A stretch of DNA of 64,000 nucleotides from Liminaster sp017519885 (GCA_017519885.1 JAFWRO010000030.1:1-64000), one strand, 5' to 3'. Counted from the stretch's first letter, positions 1 through 8,123 are shown. Notes: generated by a model not told the origin, from the letters alone. Numbers and translations are program-made.

Positions 1-148
1 CGGATTATCTTTGACAATCTGTTATTTTTCCTCAGATTTTTTTCAAGTTTTTCAAAGATCATATGCCAGCCTCCTGTAAAGGGGGGCTTGGGCTGTTTCT
101 TCACTACACTCGCTTTACACGGGTGTGGGAAACTTTAGTAATATTATT
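1..148. other. No recognisable gene; left flank of the IS
   Basis: No convincing coding region or RNA is seen here. The reading frame that would continue into the restriction gene on the far side of the IS contains a stop near position 77 and gives no residues resembling the missing N-terminal half of that gene. This flank is therefore probably not the other half of a simply interrupted gene. Confidence 0.4.
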
Positions 149-1483
149 TCACTAGTGTCCTAAATGTTAGGACTCGAAATTCAACAATAGTTGAGCGCTA
201 TCATTTTGCTTGATATTTTCATCATTTGCTTTCAAGAGCAAATCTCGAATTGGAGTCTTGTCAAGCAGTGAGACTGATAGAATCCTCAGCATGTAATATG
301 TGTCCATCCTGACATTTAGGACATGCTCGACAATCGCGACCAAACAGTACGTAATGATAGCGACATGAATCTGGATACGGACAGCATTCTCGTTAAAGCC
401 ATAGAACTCCTGGACGTGGAGATGCTGTTTGATCCACTTGAAGAATAGTTCCACTCTCCATCTAAATTTGTAAAGGAGAGCGACCTCTTCAGCTGAAATG
501 GACAGATTATTGGTATAGAAGACGAATGTCCTTTGATCCTCTTCGTCATAGAACACCACTCTGCGAAGAACCTCCGGATACTGTTTTGCTGTTTTATAAA
601 CAGTGAACCGAATTCGTTGGTCACTTACTACTCCTGTGGCTGGGTTGGAGTAGTTTAGATCCTCAACGATCTCATAGCGCATATTGACCTTTTCCCGAAC
701 GACGAAATAAGCCTTCGTCCTGTGGATAAAGAACAACTGCTCCGTATCCATATATGCGCGGTCAAAAATATAGAAAGACCCTGACTCATAAGGGACAACA
801 GTCATTGCCTGTGAGTCATGAACATCGGCGTTCGAAATTACATAGAACCCAGGGACGTCGCTCTTCACATCATACAAAGTGTGTACTTTGATTCCACCCT
901 TGTCATGATGGAGTTTGGACCAATCAAAGCGCGCAAGGCATAAGCTGATTGTAGTGGAATCAAAAGCATAGACGTTTCCATCTTTGATGAAAAAGTCTTC
1001 CGCGACACCCAATCGCTTTTCACGAGCCTTCTTTATCATCAGGGCAGCAAGATCCTCGAATATCTTCGGATTGCGGACACAATTCGCATAGGCGAAGTTA
1101 CTGACGGAAATGTCCTTGCCAATGCCAAGATGGAACAGCTTTGATTCGTGAGCCTTTAATGAGCTCACCAGCACTCTCAGGCTTTCACACCTCGCCAGCT
1201 GGCCAAATATCAATGCCAGAAGCTGTTTCCAGCATGTGAATGTCTTTACAGATTTATTACCTTTATACTTCTTGACAATCCAGTCGAACTCCACTTTCGG
1301 GAGGTACCGGCATATCTGAGTGAAAATATACTCTCCTTTCATTTTGCTATCGCGTCATCTTATTCATTATAATAAACGCGAAAGTCACAAAAATAATATG
1401 CAGAGTGTGATTTTCAATATACTATAATCAGTATGTCAACAAGTTATATGTATTATTTTAGAGAACATTTAGGACACTAGTGA
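149..1483 (-). mobile_element. IS4-family insertion sequence, complete
   Basis: The element is bounded by perfect 20-bp inverted repeats at 149-168 and 1464-1483 that read outward to inward tcactag...taaatgtt. One transposase gene fills the interior, and its stop codon at 167-169 overlaps the left repeat. The outermost bases (ACTAGT) are palindromic, so the exact tip and any 4-bp CTAG target duplication cannot be separated by eye. No longer target duplication is seen. Confidence 0.85.
167..1342 (-). CDS. IS4-family DDE transposase
   Basis: This 391-residue protein should cut and join the IS ends. The N-terminal ~80 residues look like the DUF4372 domain common in Bacteroidetes IS4 transposases, followed by a DDE core. 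The first acidic residue is in YAFDSTT (about residue 127), the second in FDRAYMD, and the catalytic glutamate lies in YKFRWRVELFFKWIK, which fits the IS4 signature Y-(2)-R-(3)-E-(6)-K. All catalytic residues are present and the frame is intact, so the copy could be active. The ATG follows an AAAGGAGAG-like stretch. Confidence 0.93.
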   Translation of the reverse strand: MKGEYIFTQICRYLPKVEFDWIVKKYKGNKSVKTFTCWKQLLALIFGQLARCESLRVLVSSLKAHESKLFHLGIGKDISVSNFAYANCVRNPKIFEDLAALMIKKAREKRLGVAEDFFIKDGNVYAFDSTTISLCLARFDWSKLHHDKGGIKVHTLYDVKSDVPGFYVISNADVHDSQAMTVVPYESGSFYIFDRAYMDTEQLFFIHRTKAYFVVREKVNMRYEIVEDLNYSNPATGVVSDQRIRFTVYKTAKQYPEVLRRVVFYDEEDQRTFVFYTNNLSISAEEVALLYKFRWRVELFFKWIKQHLHVQEFYGFNENAVRIQIHVAIITYCLVAIVEHVLNVRMDTYYMLRILSVSLLDKTPIRDLLLKANDENIKQNDSAQLLLNFES

Positions 1484-2841
1484 TTGACAAAAATGAAGAA
1501 GGCGTAATCGGCTTCATAAATCCTCATGGCTATCTCGACAATCCCACGTTCAGGGGGATGCGTTGGAATCTGCTGAAGACTTTCGACAAAATCTTCACCA
1601 TTGACCTTCATGGTAACAGTAAGAAGAAAGAGACGTGTCCTGACGGCAGCAAAGACGAGAATGTATTTGACATTATGCAAGGTGTCAGCATCAACCTATT
1701 TGTAAAAACAGGAAAAAAGGAGAAGAACGAACTCGCAAAGGTGTTCCATAAGGACCTGTTCGGGCTAAGACAGCAGAAATACGATTTTCTTGATGTGGCA
1801 ACAATGGAAAGTGTTGGGTTTACAGAGATAATGCCTAAGGCACCTATGTATTTCTTAGTGCCTAAAAATTTTATATTCCAAAATGAGTATGACGAGGGCT
1901 TTAAGGTAAATGATTTGTTTTTGCAAAACAGTATGGGCGTAACTACAGGCAATGATAAAGATTTAGTTTCACTTTACCCATTCAATACAGATACCACCGT
2001 AGAATATTTTTACCGTCCCTTCGATAAATTATGGTTAGACTACGATTTACGCAAAGTAGTAAGGCCACGCGAAAAAATAATGAGGAACCTAACAAAGGAA
2101 AACAAATCACTTTGTCTTATAAAAGTAAATAGCTCAGTTGATGGGCTACTTAAAGTCTTAGTTACTTCTGGGATAACAGATAAAACGCTACTGTCACCAA
2201 AAGACAACACCAACGTTTTCCCCCTCTACATCTACAAAGAATACATGGACAGGGAGGAACGTATCGTCAATTTCGACATGAAATTATATGAGAAGATAGC
2301 CAAAGGGATAAACTGCACACCTTGCGTAGATGACAACATTCATATTGACCCCACTAGCGGCGAGTCTGGAGTTCTCTATCCACAAGACCTTTTTGACTAT
2401 ATCTATGCCATTTTGCATAGTCCAAGTTATCGCGAACACTACAAAGAATTTTTGAAGATAGACTTCCCGCGCATACCTTATCCTAAAGATCGGGAAAAGT
2501 TCTTTGCATTAGTTGAAAAGGGTAAAGAGCTACGCATACTACATCTAATGCAGAATATACCATCAAAAACTGGAGTCACATTCCCTATTGCAGGCTCCTT
2601 GCAGGTTGACTGTTGTCTCTGGCAAAGCAACCGAGTCTATATCAACGCTGAGCAGTTCTTCGATGGTGTGCCAGAATGCGTCTGGACCTTTTACATCGGA
2701 GGCTATCAACCAGCTCAGAAATGGTTGAAAGACCGCAAAGGCCTGACGCTCAGTTTCGAGGACGTAAAGCATTATGGTCGCATCATCTATGTGCTCCAGC
2801 AGACAAATCGCATCATGCAAGAAATAGACAATAACTATTAG
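1480..2841 (+). pseudogene. Type ISP restriction-modification enzyme, C-terminal half, 5' end lost at the IS
   Basis: The readable frame starts at a GTG touching the IS repeat and gives 453 residues. It begins inside the methyltransferase domain: the VIGFINPHGYLDN segment and LHGNSKKKE are typical of the second half of the N6-adenine methyltransferase module of LlaBIII-like or type ISP enzymes. The rest is the target-recognition region (YIYKEYMDREERIVNFD, FDYIYAILHSPSYREHY, WQSNRVYINAEQFFDGV). Full-length ISP proteins also carry an N-terminal nuclease, helicase and methyltransferase motif I, all absent here. The remnant cannot restrict or methylate. Low GC relative to the rest of the window suggests transfer. 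Confidence 0.85.
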
Positions 2842-2857
2842 TATTCACCCTTTTTAA

Positions 2858-3472
2858 ATGAACCATATGGGAAAACTAAATAAAACTTTTCAAAGGTTGC
2901 GCAGAGAAAGGAGAATGAATTTCTCTGATATCTCAAAAAAATGTAAGATTCCGATTGCGAGAATTAAAGAACTCGACGAAGAAGCGGAATTCGCGAATAT
3001 TGAATTAGCAAGCATTTGCGATGCGTTAGGTCTTTCAATCGCTGAGTTCTTCAAAGAATCCGAAATAACCGAAATGGATTCTCCGTTTGTAATAAAAGTT
3101 AAAATTCAAGGTAGTCCTAAAGAATCAGAGCTATATCAAGCAATATGTGAAGTCGAAGCAGATATGAATAATTACTATGATCCTAAGAGATGCGGATGGA
3201 AACATAACAGCTTTAATGAAGCAGTTGTTGTTCTCGAAAACGCTCGTAATTATTTAAGTAGTCTTTGCCTTATTCCTCCAACCTACTACAGGGAGAGTTT
3301 TCTTGTAGCTGTTCTATCTTTTGTAAACGATCATGCTTATATAGAAGGTAAAACGACTGTTCGTGTAAGCTTTGGCCCTGAAGACGATCTATATGACTCA
3401 ATGGATTTGATGGTGGATGACCCATTTGATGATTTGGATGATTTCCGCGACTTTGATAATGATCTTTATTGA
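2858..3472 (+). CDS. XRE-type helix-turn-helix protein with acidic C-terminus
   Basis: Residues about 8-65 form a Cro/CI-like helix-turn-helix domain (FQRLRRERRMNFSDISKKCK, then IKELDEEAEFANIELASICDALGL). The middle, roughly 70-170, has no family I recognise, and the tail is strikingly acidic (DDLYDSMDLMVDD and beyond). It lies 16 bp after the broken restriction gene on the same strand, which suggests it controlled that locus, but this is only context. A second ATG three codons downstream is an equally possible start. A hairpin follows the gene. Confidence 0.7.
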   Translation: MNHMGKLNKTFQRLRRERRMNFSDISKKCKIPIARIKELDEEAEFANIELASICDALGLSIAEFFKESEITEMDSPFVIKVKIQGSPKESELYQAICEVEADMNNYYDPKRCGWKHNSFNEAVVVLENARNYLSSLCLIPPTYYRESFLVAVLSFVNDHAYIEGKTTVRVSFGPEDDLYDSMDLMVDDPFDDLDDFRDFDNDLY

Positions 3473-3507
3473 AATATCTTATCAATATTGACTACAAGAT
3501 AACCAAA

Positions 3508-3545
3508 CCCACTGACTTTCAGCATTTATGCCGAATGTCAGTGGG
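3508..3545 (+). terminator. Hairpin after the XRE gene
   Basis: CCCACTGAC at 3508-3516 pairs with GTCAGTGGG at 3537-3545, and the loop contains a second pairing (TTCaGCA with TGCcGAA), giving a long stem. Only a weak T tract follows, so termination efficiency is uncertain. It also lies in the gap facing the oppositely oriented small membrane genes and may act both ways. Confidence 0.55.
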
Positions 3546-3605
3546 CTAATTGTTTGCCAAAATGAGTTCAATCTTCAAAATCGATTAGCAACACGAAGAT
3601 CGGTC

Positions 3606-3758
3606 TTATTCATCATGTTTGTTTTCATGTGCCCGATAAATTAAGAATGCTCCAAGAGCAATGCAAAAACAGGGTCCAATCGCACTAGAGCCACCCAGTA
3701 ATGCTCCTAGGAATGATATTATTCCTATTACTAAAAACACGAATCCAAGGATTTTCAT
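3606..3758 (-). CDS. 50-residue putative membrane protein
   Basis: This small gene encodes a protein beginning MKILGFVFLVIGIISFLGAL, with a second hydrophobic stretch around IGPCFCIALGAFLIY and a charged tail ending HENKHDE. Two membrane spans are likely. Its ATG overlaps the TGA of the upstream small membrane gene by four bases (ATGA, 3755-3758), which suggests translational coupling. I do not recognise a family. Confidence comes from the hydrophobic pattern and the overlap, not from homology. Confidence 0.5.
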   Translation of the reverse strand: MKILGFVFLVIGIISFLGALLGGSSAIGPCFCIALGAFLIYRAHENKHDE

Positions 3759-3955
3759 TTCGCTTCGTCTTTTATTGACTCATCCTTTTTCTCAATCTTT
3801 TTGGAACATGCAACAGCAATTATTCCGATTAGAAGATTTAGTAGCGATAAGAAAAACGCCCAACCGAAACCAATTTTCCGAGTACTGCCCCAATAACCGA
3901 CTGCAAGAGCTAATAAGACAGCAATTACGAAAAAAAACATACGATCTGCATCCAT
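3755..3955 (-). CDS. 66-residue putative membrane protein
   Basis: The product has two hydrophobic segments (MFFFVIAVLLALAVGYWG and AFFLSLLNLLIGIIAVACS) and a lysine-rich, probably cytoplasmic tail (KKIEKKDESIKDEAK). It reads ahead of and overlaps the 50-residue membrane gene by ATGA. The arrangement resembles small bacterial phospholipase_D-nuclease-like or superinfection-immunity membrane proteins, but no family can be assigned. The frame on the opposite strand looks non-genic. Confidence 0.55.
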   Translation of the reverse strand: MDADRMFFFVIAVLLALAVGYWGSTRKIGFGWAFFLSLLNLLIGIIAVACSKKIEKKDESIKDEAK

Positions 3956-4046
3956 AATTATAATAATTTAGTAATTAAATAAGAATATTGTAATAAATGA
4001 AAAATGATACATCTATTTTCGGAATATGTTCATTCGCAATAAACAA

Positions 4047-4643
4047 TCAAGGCAAAATGACTGGTGTTTCATTAGGGCCACCAATTTCCATCCACCTTTT
4101 AGCACCAATAATTTTGTTATTATGTATTATTGGTACAAATTTATATAAATAGGTATCAAGCCATTTTTGTTTTTGCTCGGAAGACAAATCATTTCTACTA
4201 ATAACCATATCCTTTATAGTATTGTATTCGTTACAAACTGATACCCTTGCTCGCAATTCAGTATTCGTCTTCAATGAAGTTCTAAATGTAGAGGCATTTA
4301 TAATTGCGTTACTGTAATTACCTTCATCTATATCTCCTTTTACTTCATTAAGCATAGGATAAATTAGATTTTGATACCATAGTAAAGTCTCTTCGTCTTG
4401 GTAAAGCATATCAATAAAAGAAGCTGCAAGCTCTGCTAATTCAGAATATGAGTTTATAGCTTTTTCTCTTCTCCTTTCTCTTTCATTTAAACTATTACGC
4501 AAAATGGAGACATCAGGAGTGCTAGGACTTGCATAAACAGGTTCAACCTTGACAGGATTATAAGTTGAAGGGTGCAATGTAATTTGGCTTCTACAGAAGG
4601 TAAAAGCAAATAAAAATAAAACAAATAATAAAGTTTTTTGCAT
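4047..4643 (-). CDS. Exported protein of unknown function
   Basis: The 198-residue product starts with a clear signal peptide (MQKTLLFVLFLFAFTFCRSQ); a cysteine near the end of the hydrophobic core makes lipidation conceivable, but the lipobox is poor. The mature part is charged and probably helical (ERERRREKAINSYSELAELAASFID) and has no catalytic motif I recognise. It stands alone in the low-GC island, with a consensus promoter about 165 bases upstream. Confidence 0.6.
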   Translation of the reverse strand: MQKTLLFVLFLFAFTFCRSQITLHPSTYNPVKVEPVYASPSTPDVSILRNSLNERERRREKAINSYSELAELAASFIDMLYQDEETLLWYQNLIYPMLNEVKGDIDEGNYSNAIINASTFRTSLKTNTELRARVSVCNEYNTIKDMVISRNDLSSEQKQKWLDTYLYKFVPIIHNNKIIGAKRWMEIGGPNETPVILP

Positions 4644-4814
4644 AATAGTATAATTTTTATGGTTAATAATTTTGCTTTTACGTCTATGAATGCTATCGAG
4701 AGATAAGCAGTTCTAGAGCTTCATTCCGCCTTTAATAACGATGTGAATAATGACCTGAGACCAGAACTTGTAAAACAAATCTAAAATCATCAAAGTTATT
4801 TCATTTTACAGCTG

Positions 4815-4846
4815 CAAATATAACCCTTTTTGCCGATACCACCAAA
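4815..4846 (-). promoter_or_regulatory. Promoter for the exported-protein gene at 4047-4643
   Basis: On the minus strand TTTG (4843-4846) is followed after 20 bp by TATATTTG (4815-4822), matching the Bacteroidetes -33/-7 consensus. The implied transcript has a leader of about 165 nt. Confidence 0.55.
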
Positions 4847-5168
4847 TTTTCGACCAACTTTCTGCAATTTTGGGCAAAAAATGCAAGCCGACGCATGGCT
4901 TCGGGGCTAACTTGAAAAAAAGAAATATATCCACATGCCCAAAACAGCGATACCAGTTCACTCGTGCGGAACTGTTCGTGCTATTGGGGTAATGGGTTAA
5001 TGTGGTACACTAATCCCTATTGAGCTGGATAAAAGAAAGGAATCGTTCTCAGTCCAGAATTTCCCATAATTTTCTTAAATTTTCTTTCACCTTTTGATAA
5101 TAATTAGCAATAATGGATTATTTCCATTTTGTTTTGGAATCTAAGAAAAACAATTTTTGTAAAATATA
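4847..5168. other. Intergenic stretch without recognisable content
   Basis: Apart from the promoter just downstream, I see no gene, RNA or clear repeat between the exported-protein gene and the AbiEii remnant. The missing C-terminal two thirds of AbiEii are not present here in any frame that I can recognise. Confidence 0.4.
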
Positions 5169-5456
5169 TTACAAATAGTATTTCCAATCAAGGACTTCTT
5201 CCAGACGATACATGATGCCCTTGATAGGTCTGGGATTAATCTGAAACAAGTCAATATCCTTGCTATAACGTGGCTGGGGCGAAAGATATAGTTTATGCAA
5301 TGCTGCTCCTCCTCGAAACGCCAGCTGTGATGCCAAGAACTCATCCCCCAAAATGGCAACTAAGGCACGACATATAATCAAGTCTTGCTCAATCTGAGCG
5401 TTATCAATCCAAGGATCATGTGCGCTCCACTGTTGAATTGCAATCCTGTTTATCAT
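5169..5456 (-). pseudogene. AbiEii-type nucleotidyltransferase toxin, truncated
   Basis: The 95-residue frame holds the N-terminal core of an AbiEii/AbiGii nucleotidyltransferase: RGGAALHKLYL followed by YSKDIDLFQI, the GG and DxD motifs that bind nucleotide and metal. Family members are usually 250-300 residues, so most of the protein, including the C-terminal helical region, is missing. Its ATG overlaps the antitoxin stop (ATGA, 5453-5456), the usual abiE arrangement with antitoxin first. With the third catalytic acid and C-terminal half gone, a working toxin is unlikely. Confidence 0.75.
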
Positions 5457-6257
5457 AAGCCATCTGTTTCAATTTGAACATTGATATTAATCTTCCAACG
5501 GTTGTCTCTTTGTGAAGGGTTATCATCTGTCGACGTACTTAACGGCTTATAGATCATACGGACGGCAGAAGAACATAGCTCTTCGTATAGCTGATTTGCG
5601 GTAGTGCTATCCTCTATTATAATATTTTCAAGGAGATAACCTAGTCGTTGCCAGGTAACTGTCTTGATGAAAGGAACAAGTGGTTGGAACTGCCTTTCGA
5701 TGTCTATCTGATCTGTCAGTTCTTCTAGTATAGTAGCAACACGGGACAGTCCTCCTACATGTTGTTGATTTTGCACCAGGTCTGCTGCCGTCAGAAGTGG
5801 ATTGGAAATACGAATTGTTCCTGTTTCAGTATTCCTTATGATGAGTGTATCTTCTGGCAATGAATCTCGATAGAACCAGTTAATCATTACATTTCACGTC
5901 GATACATTTTGATCTCTTGCTAAAACGGTCATAACAGAGAATTGTTGTGGTCGCTGGTGAGCAGCACCAAGCAATTCAGCAGCACTGAGCATACATACAT
6001 AGTATGGCTTGCGAAGATAAGCCATCAACTGATCAATATAATGGGTTGCAGGTATACCTCGTAAGATATAGTGAACAGGTATGATAACATAGAAACCACG
6101 ATATACATTGGCTATGGTCTTGTTAGAACACAGCCTGATGAGTTCGTTCTTAATTATCTGTTAGGGAAAGTAAATCCCTGCCTCTTTCACATCCTCGAAG
6201 GTAAATGTGGGGTAACCATGAACTGCCCTATCGTTTATCCATTTTTTGGAGAGTCAT
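5453..6257 (-). pseudogene. AbiEi-type antitoxin with frameshifts and an in-frame stop
   Basis: Fragments of one AbiEi antitoxin can be read in different frames. From the ATG at 6257 the expected start breaks at an A run, and the N-terminal HTH segment (WINDRAVHGYPTFTFEDVKE) continues in another frame. After another shift the core reads VYRGFYVIIPVHYILRGIP, YYVCMLSAAELLGAAHQRP, then hits a TGA at 5894-5896. The C-terminal part (INWFYRDSLPEDTLIIRNTE, to the end) resumes after it. At least two shifts plus a stop mean that no intact antitoxin is made. The 144-residue C-terminal frame could still be translated from its own ATG. Confidence 0.72.
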
Positions 6258-6274
6258 TTTAGCACTTTTTGCTG

Positions 6275-6306
6275 CAAAGGTAATAAAAATATTATTACTT
6301 GCACAT
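6275..6306 (-). promoter_or_regulatory. Probable promoter of the abiE remnant
   Basis: TACCTTTG on the minus strand (6275-6282) matches the -7 consensus and lies 18 bp before the ATG of the decayed antitoxin. The -33 box is poor (ATGT at 6303-6306). Confidence 0.4.
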
Positions 6307-6347
6307 ATTTTTGTGACAAAAACAAATGAGCTTGCAAAGGAAGATGG

Positions 6348-7049
6348 TTATTCCCCGCTTCTCTGCCGGATGAGCTTCAGATATTCGTCGTAGCCGATAT
6401 ATCTGCCGCCCATGGTCTTGAGGTGGGGTGTCTCGAACTGGCAGTCGATGAGGGAGTTGCCGAGCTGCTTCATCAGGCGGGCAAGCATGATGAGGGCTAT
6501 TTTCGAGGCACTGGGGATGAGCGAGAACATGCTTTCGCCAAAGAAGCCGCTACCCAAGGTGACACCGTAGAGACCGCCAACGAGCGAATCGCCTTTCCAG
6601 ACCTCAACACTGGAGGCATAGTCCATCTCGTGCAGACGGATGTAGGCTTCCTTCATCTCGGGACCGAGCCAGGCGCCCATGCCTTCCTCACGCAGCGTGC
6701 CGCACTGGTCGATGACCTGCTCGAAGTCGGCATTGACGGTGACGCGCAGTTCCCCTCGCTTGACCTTGTTGAGCTCCTGGTGCATGGAGTGGGAGACGTG
6801 GATCTCGTCGGGGAAGATGACGAAGCGCTGCATGGGGCACCACCACTGGATGTAGGGTTTGCCTGTGGTGGAATCGATGAGCTCTTGACAGGTGTCTTCG
6901 GCACGGAATGCATACCATGGGAAGATGCCCCATGAGTAGGCCAGTATGAGGCGTTCGGGACTCAAATCGCCGCCCACGGCAAAGAGTCCGTCGGGTTCGC
7001 CGTCCTTCGGATCGGGAAAGCCTATTGTCGAATCGAGTAGATATACCAT
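6348..7049 (-). CDS. aat: Leucyl/phenylalanyl-tRNA-protein transferase
   Basis: Aat transfers Leu or Phe from aminoacyl-tRNA to N-terminal Lys or Arg of proteins, marking them for ClpAP degradation in the cytoplasm. The 233-residue length fits the family. Landmarks are FPDPKDGEPDGLFAVGGDL, YSWGIFPWY, WWCPMQRFVI, the GGLYGVTLGSGFFGESMFS core that binds the aminoacyl end, and the C-terminal DCQFETPHLKTMGGRYI. An upstream ATG extends the frame by 43 residues, but a consensus promoter sits at 7071-7102 inside that extension, so the start at 7049 is preferred. The usual neighbour clpA is not in this window. Confidence 0.93.
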   Translation of the reverse strand: MVYLLDSTIGFPDPKDGEPDGLFAVGGDLSPERLILAYSWGIFPWYAFRAEDTCQELIDSTTGKPYIQWWCPMQRFVIFPDEIHVSHSMHQELNKVKRGELRVTVNADFEQVIDQCGTLREEGMGAWLGPEMKEAYIRLHEMDYASSVEVWKGDSLVGGLYGVTLGSGFFGESMFSLIPSASKIALIMLARLMKQLGNSLIDCQFETPHLKTMGGRYIGYDEYLKLIRQRSGE

Positions 7050-7070
7050 CTTTTTCGTTTTTTGAGGGTA

Positions 7071-7102
7071 CAAAGATAGGATTCTTTTCTGAGATTTCCA
7101 AA
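7071..7102 (-). promoter_or_regulatory. aat promoter
   Basis: TTTG (minus strand of 7099-7102), a 20-bp spacer and TATCTTTG (7071-7078) match the Bacteroidetes consensus and give a leader of about 15-20 nt before the chosen aat start. Confidence 0.7.
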
Positions 7103-7149
7103 TTATCGCGTCCAGTTGGGGAAATTTTTTGCTTCGAAAATGAAAAATG

Positions 7150-7188
7150 TTGCACAAGGTGGGTGTAAATTCGTACAATCTTGTGCAA
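7150..7188. promoter_or_regulatory. Inverted repeat TTGCACAAG/CTTGTGCAA
   Basis: TTGCACAAG at 7150-7158 is repeated inverted at 7180-7188 with a 21-bp spacer. It lies upstream of aat and of the plus-strand promoter at 7289. The half site resembles the palindrome found over several -33 boxes elsewhere in the window. Confidence 0.4.
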
Positions 7189-7288
7189 TTCCTGACTTTT
7201 TCGAGTCAAAATTTGTTACATATATGGGCCACAAATGTTGTTTTTTTGATTTTTTGCACAAAATCTAAATATTTTGCTACATTTGTAC

Positions 7289-7319
7289 TTTGTTGTTTGG
7301 AAAAAAGTCTTTATCTTTG
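7289..7319 (+). promoter_or_regulatory. Consensus promoter of a candidate RNA gene
   Basis: TTTG at 7289-7292 and TATCTTTG at 7312-7319 are separated by 19 bp. No plus-strand protein gene follows before the convergent gene at 7498, so the transcript is probably non-coding. Confidence 0.6.
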
Positions 7320-7325
7320 CACCGC

Positions 7326-7495
7326 AAAAAAGAAAAAAGACCCGCGAAGATTAAACTTCCGGATCTAGATATCATCTTATATGTGAAAATTAAGATTTAA
7401 AGTTTGGTTATAAGATAGTGTGTGTTTATAAAATTATTTAGCTATTCATGTGTGTTTGAGGACGGCGGGCTGTGAAGCCAGCCGCTCTTGTTTTA
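7326..7495 (+). ncRNA. Candidate small RNA, about 170 nt
   Basis: Transcription from the consensus promoter at 7289-7319 would run through an AT-rich stretch without a credible reading frame. It would end at a GC-rich hairpin (CGGCGGGCTG / CAGCCGC, about 7460-7484) followed by CTTGTTTT. A small hairpin GAAG...CTTC lies near the 5' end. I cannot match it to a known RNA family from memory, and 6S RNA or a Bacteroidales-specific family are possible. The boundaries are estimates. Confidence 0.45.
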
Positions 7496-7497
7496 AA

Positions 7498-7836
7498 TTA
7501 GCGGTGTCCACCTCTCGGCATACGTCCACCACGGGTCAGAACCTGCAGGGCAATCATGATGAGGGCTACTGCGCCGGTGATGGCTGCGGTGGTCTTGAAG
7601 TCCTCGATGAGACCGCAACGGTAGAGCTGGAGAACCACACCGATGCCGAGGCCGAGCAGCGACATGATCTTGTCGGGAGCGAACATCAGACGAATTGCAC
7701 ACGGGATGATGATGAACATTGGCCACCAAACCTTGAGGAATGCAATATTTTCGATTACATCGGTGGCCCAAAGGAGGGCGATGATGCCAAGCATCAGTAG
7801 AAGAGCGCCCCAGAATAAATTACCAAAATATCTCAT
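7498..7836 (-). CDS. Small LiaF/DUF5668-like membrane protein
   Basis: The 112-residue product has four hydrophobic segments (LFWGALLLMLGIIALLW, VWWPMFIIIPCAIRLM, IMSLLGLGIGVVLQLY, AITGAVALIMIALQVL) and a short basic tail (RGGRMPRGGHR). This arrangement matches the LiaI/LiaF-like transmembrane region (DUF5668) of small inner-membrane proteins, some linked to envelope stress. Function here is unknown. Its promoter lies about 210 bases upstream, leaving a long leader filled by inverted repeat arrays. Confidence 0.7.
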   Translation of the reverse strand: MRYFGNLFWGALLLMLGIIALLWATDVIENIAFLKVWWPMFIIIPCAIRLMFAPDKIMSLLGLGIGVVLQLYRCGLIEDFKTTAAITGAVALIMIALQVLTRGGRMPRGGHR

Positions 7837-7852
7837 ATGTTTAAAAATTTAA

Positions 7853-8008
7853 TGGGAGTTAGCGGGAGTTAGTGGGAGTTAACGGACGATAGCTTGTTCC
7901 CGTTCGGTCACGTCCGAGAGAAGCGTCTTATGGAAACTGGAGCCATAGGGACATTTGTCCGTTTACTTCGCGCGATAGCGCTAACTCCTGTTATCTCCTG
8001 TTAACTCC
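7853..8008 (-). repeat. Paired 10-bp repeat arrays forming a long inverted repeat in a 5' leader
   Basis: GGGAGTT occurs three times at 10-bp spacing (7854, 7864, 7874), each followed by AGC, AGT or AAC. The inverted counterpart occurs three times at 8002, 7992 and 7982 (TAACTCC, TATCTCC, TAACTCC). The arms can pair over about 30 bp around a ~97-nt middle. Because the promoter is at 8047-8078, the structure lies in the mRNA leader of the membrane-protein gene. Confidence 0.6.
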
Positions 8009-8046
8009 AAAGCAAAAATATTCTTATTTTTGCATTAAAACCGGTG

Positions 8047-8078
8047 CAAAGATACGGCTTTTCTTGCAGTATTCCAAA
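8047..8078 (-). promoter_or_regulatory. Promoter of the DUF5668-like gene
   Basis: TTTG (minus strand of 8075-8078), 20 bp, TATCTTTG (8047-8054). The transcript would carry a ~200-nt leader before the ATG at 7836. Confidence 0.6.
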
Positions 8079-8123
8079 TTTTCGACTCAAAAACTATTGT
8101 TGGGGTGAAAGATAGAACCCAAA

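Noticed and set aside
3661..3957. Plus-strand 98-codon frame
   Set aside because: The minus strand holds two coupled small genes with clear membrane segments, while the plus-strand translation has no recognisable feature.
7147..7368. Plus-strand 73-codon frame upstream of the candidate RNA
   Set aside because: It runs across the promoter boxes of both directions and its composition is that of AT-rich non-coding DNA.
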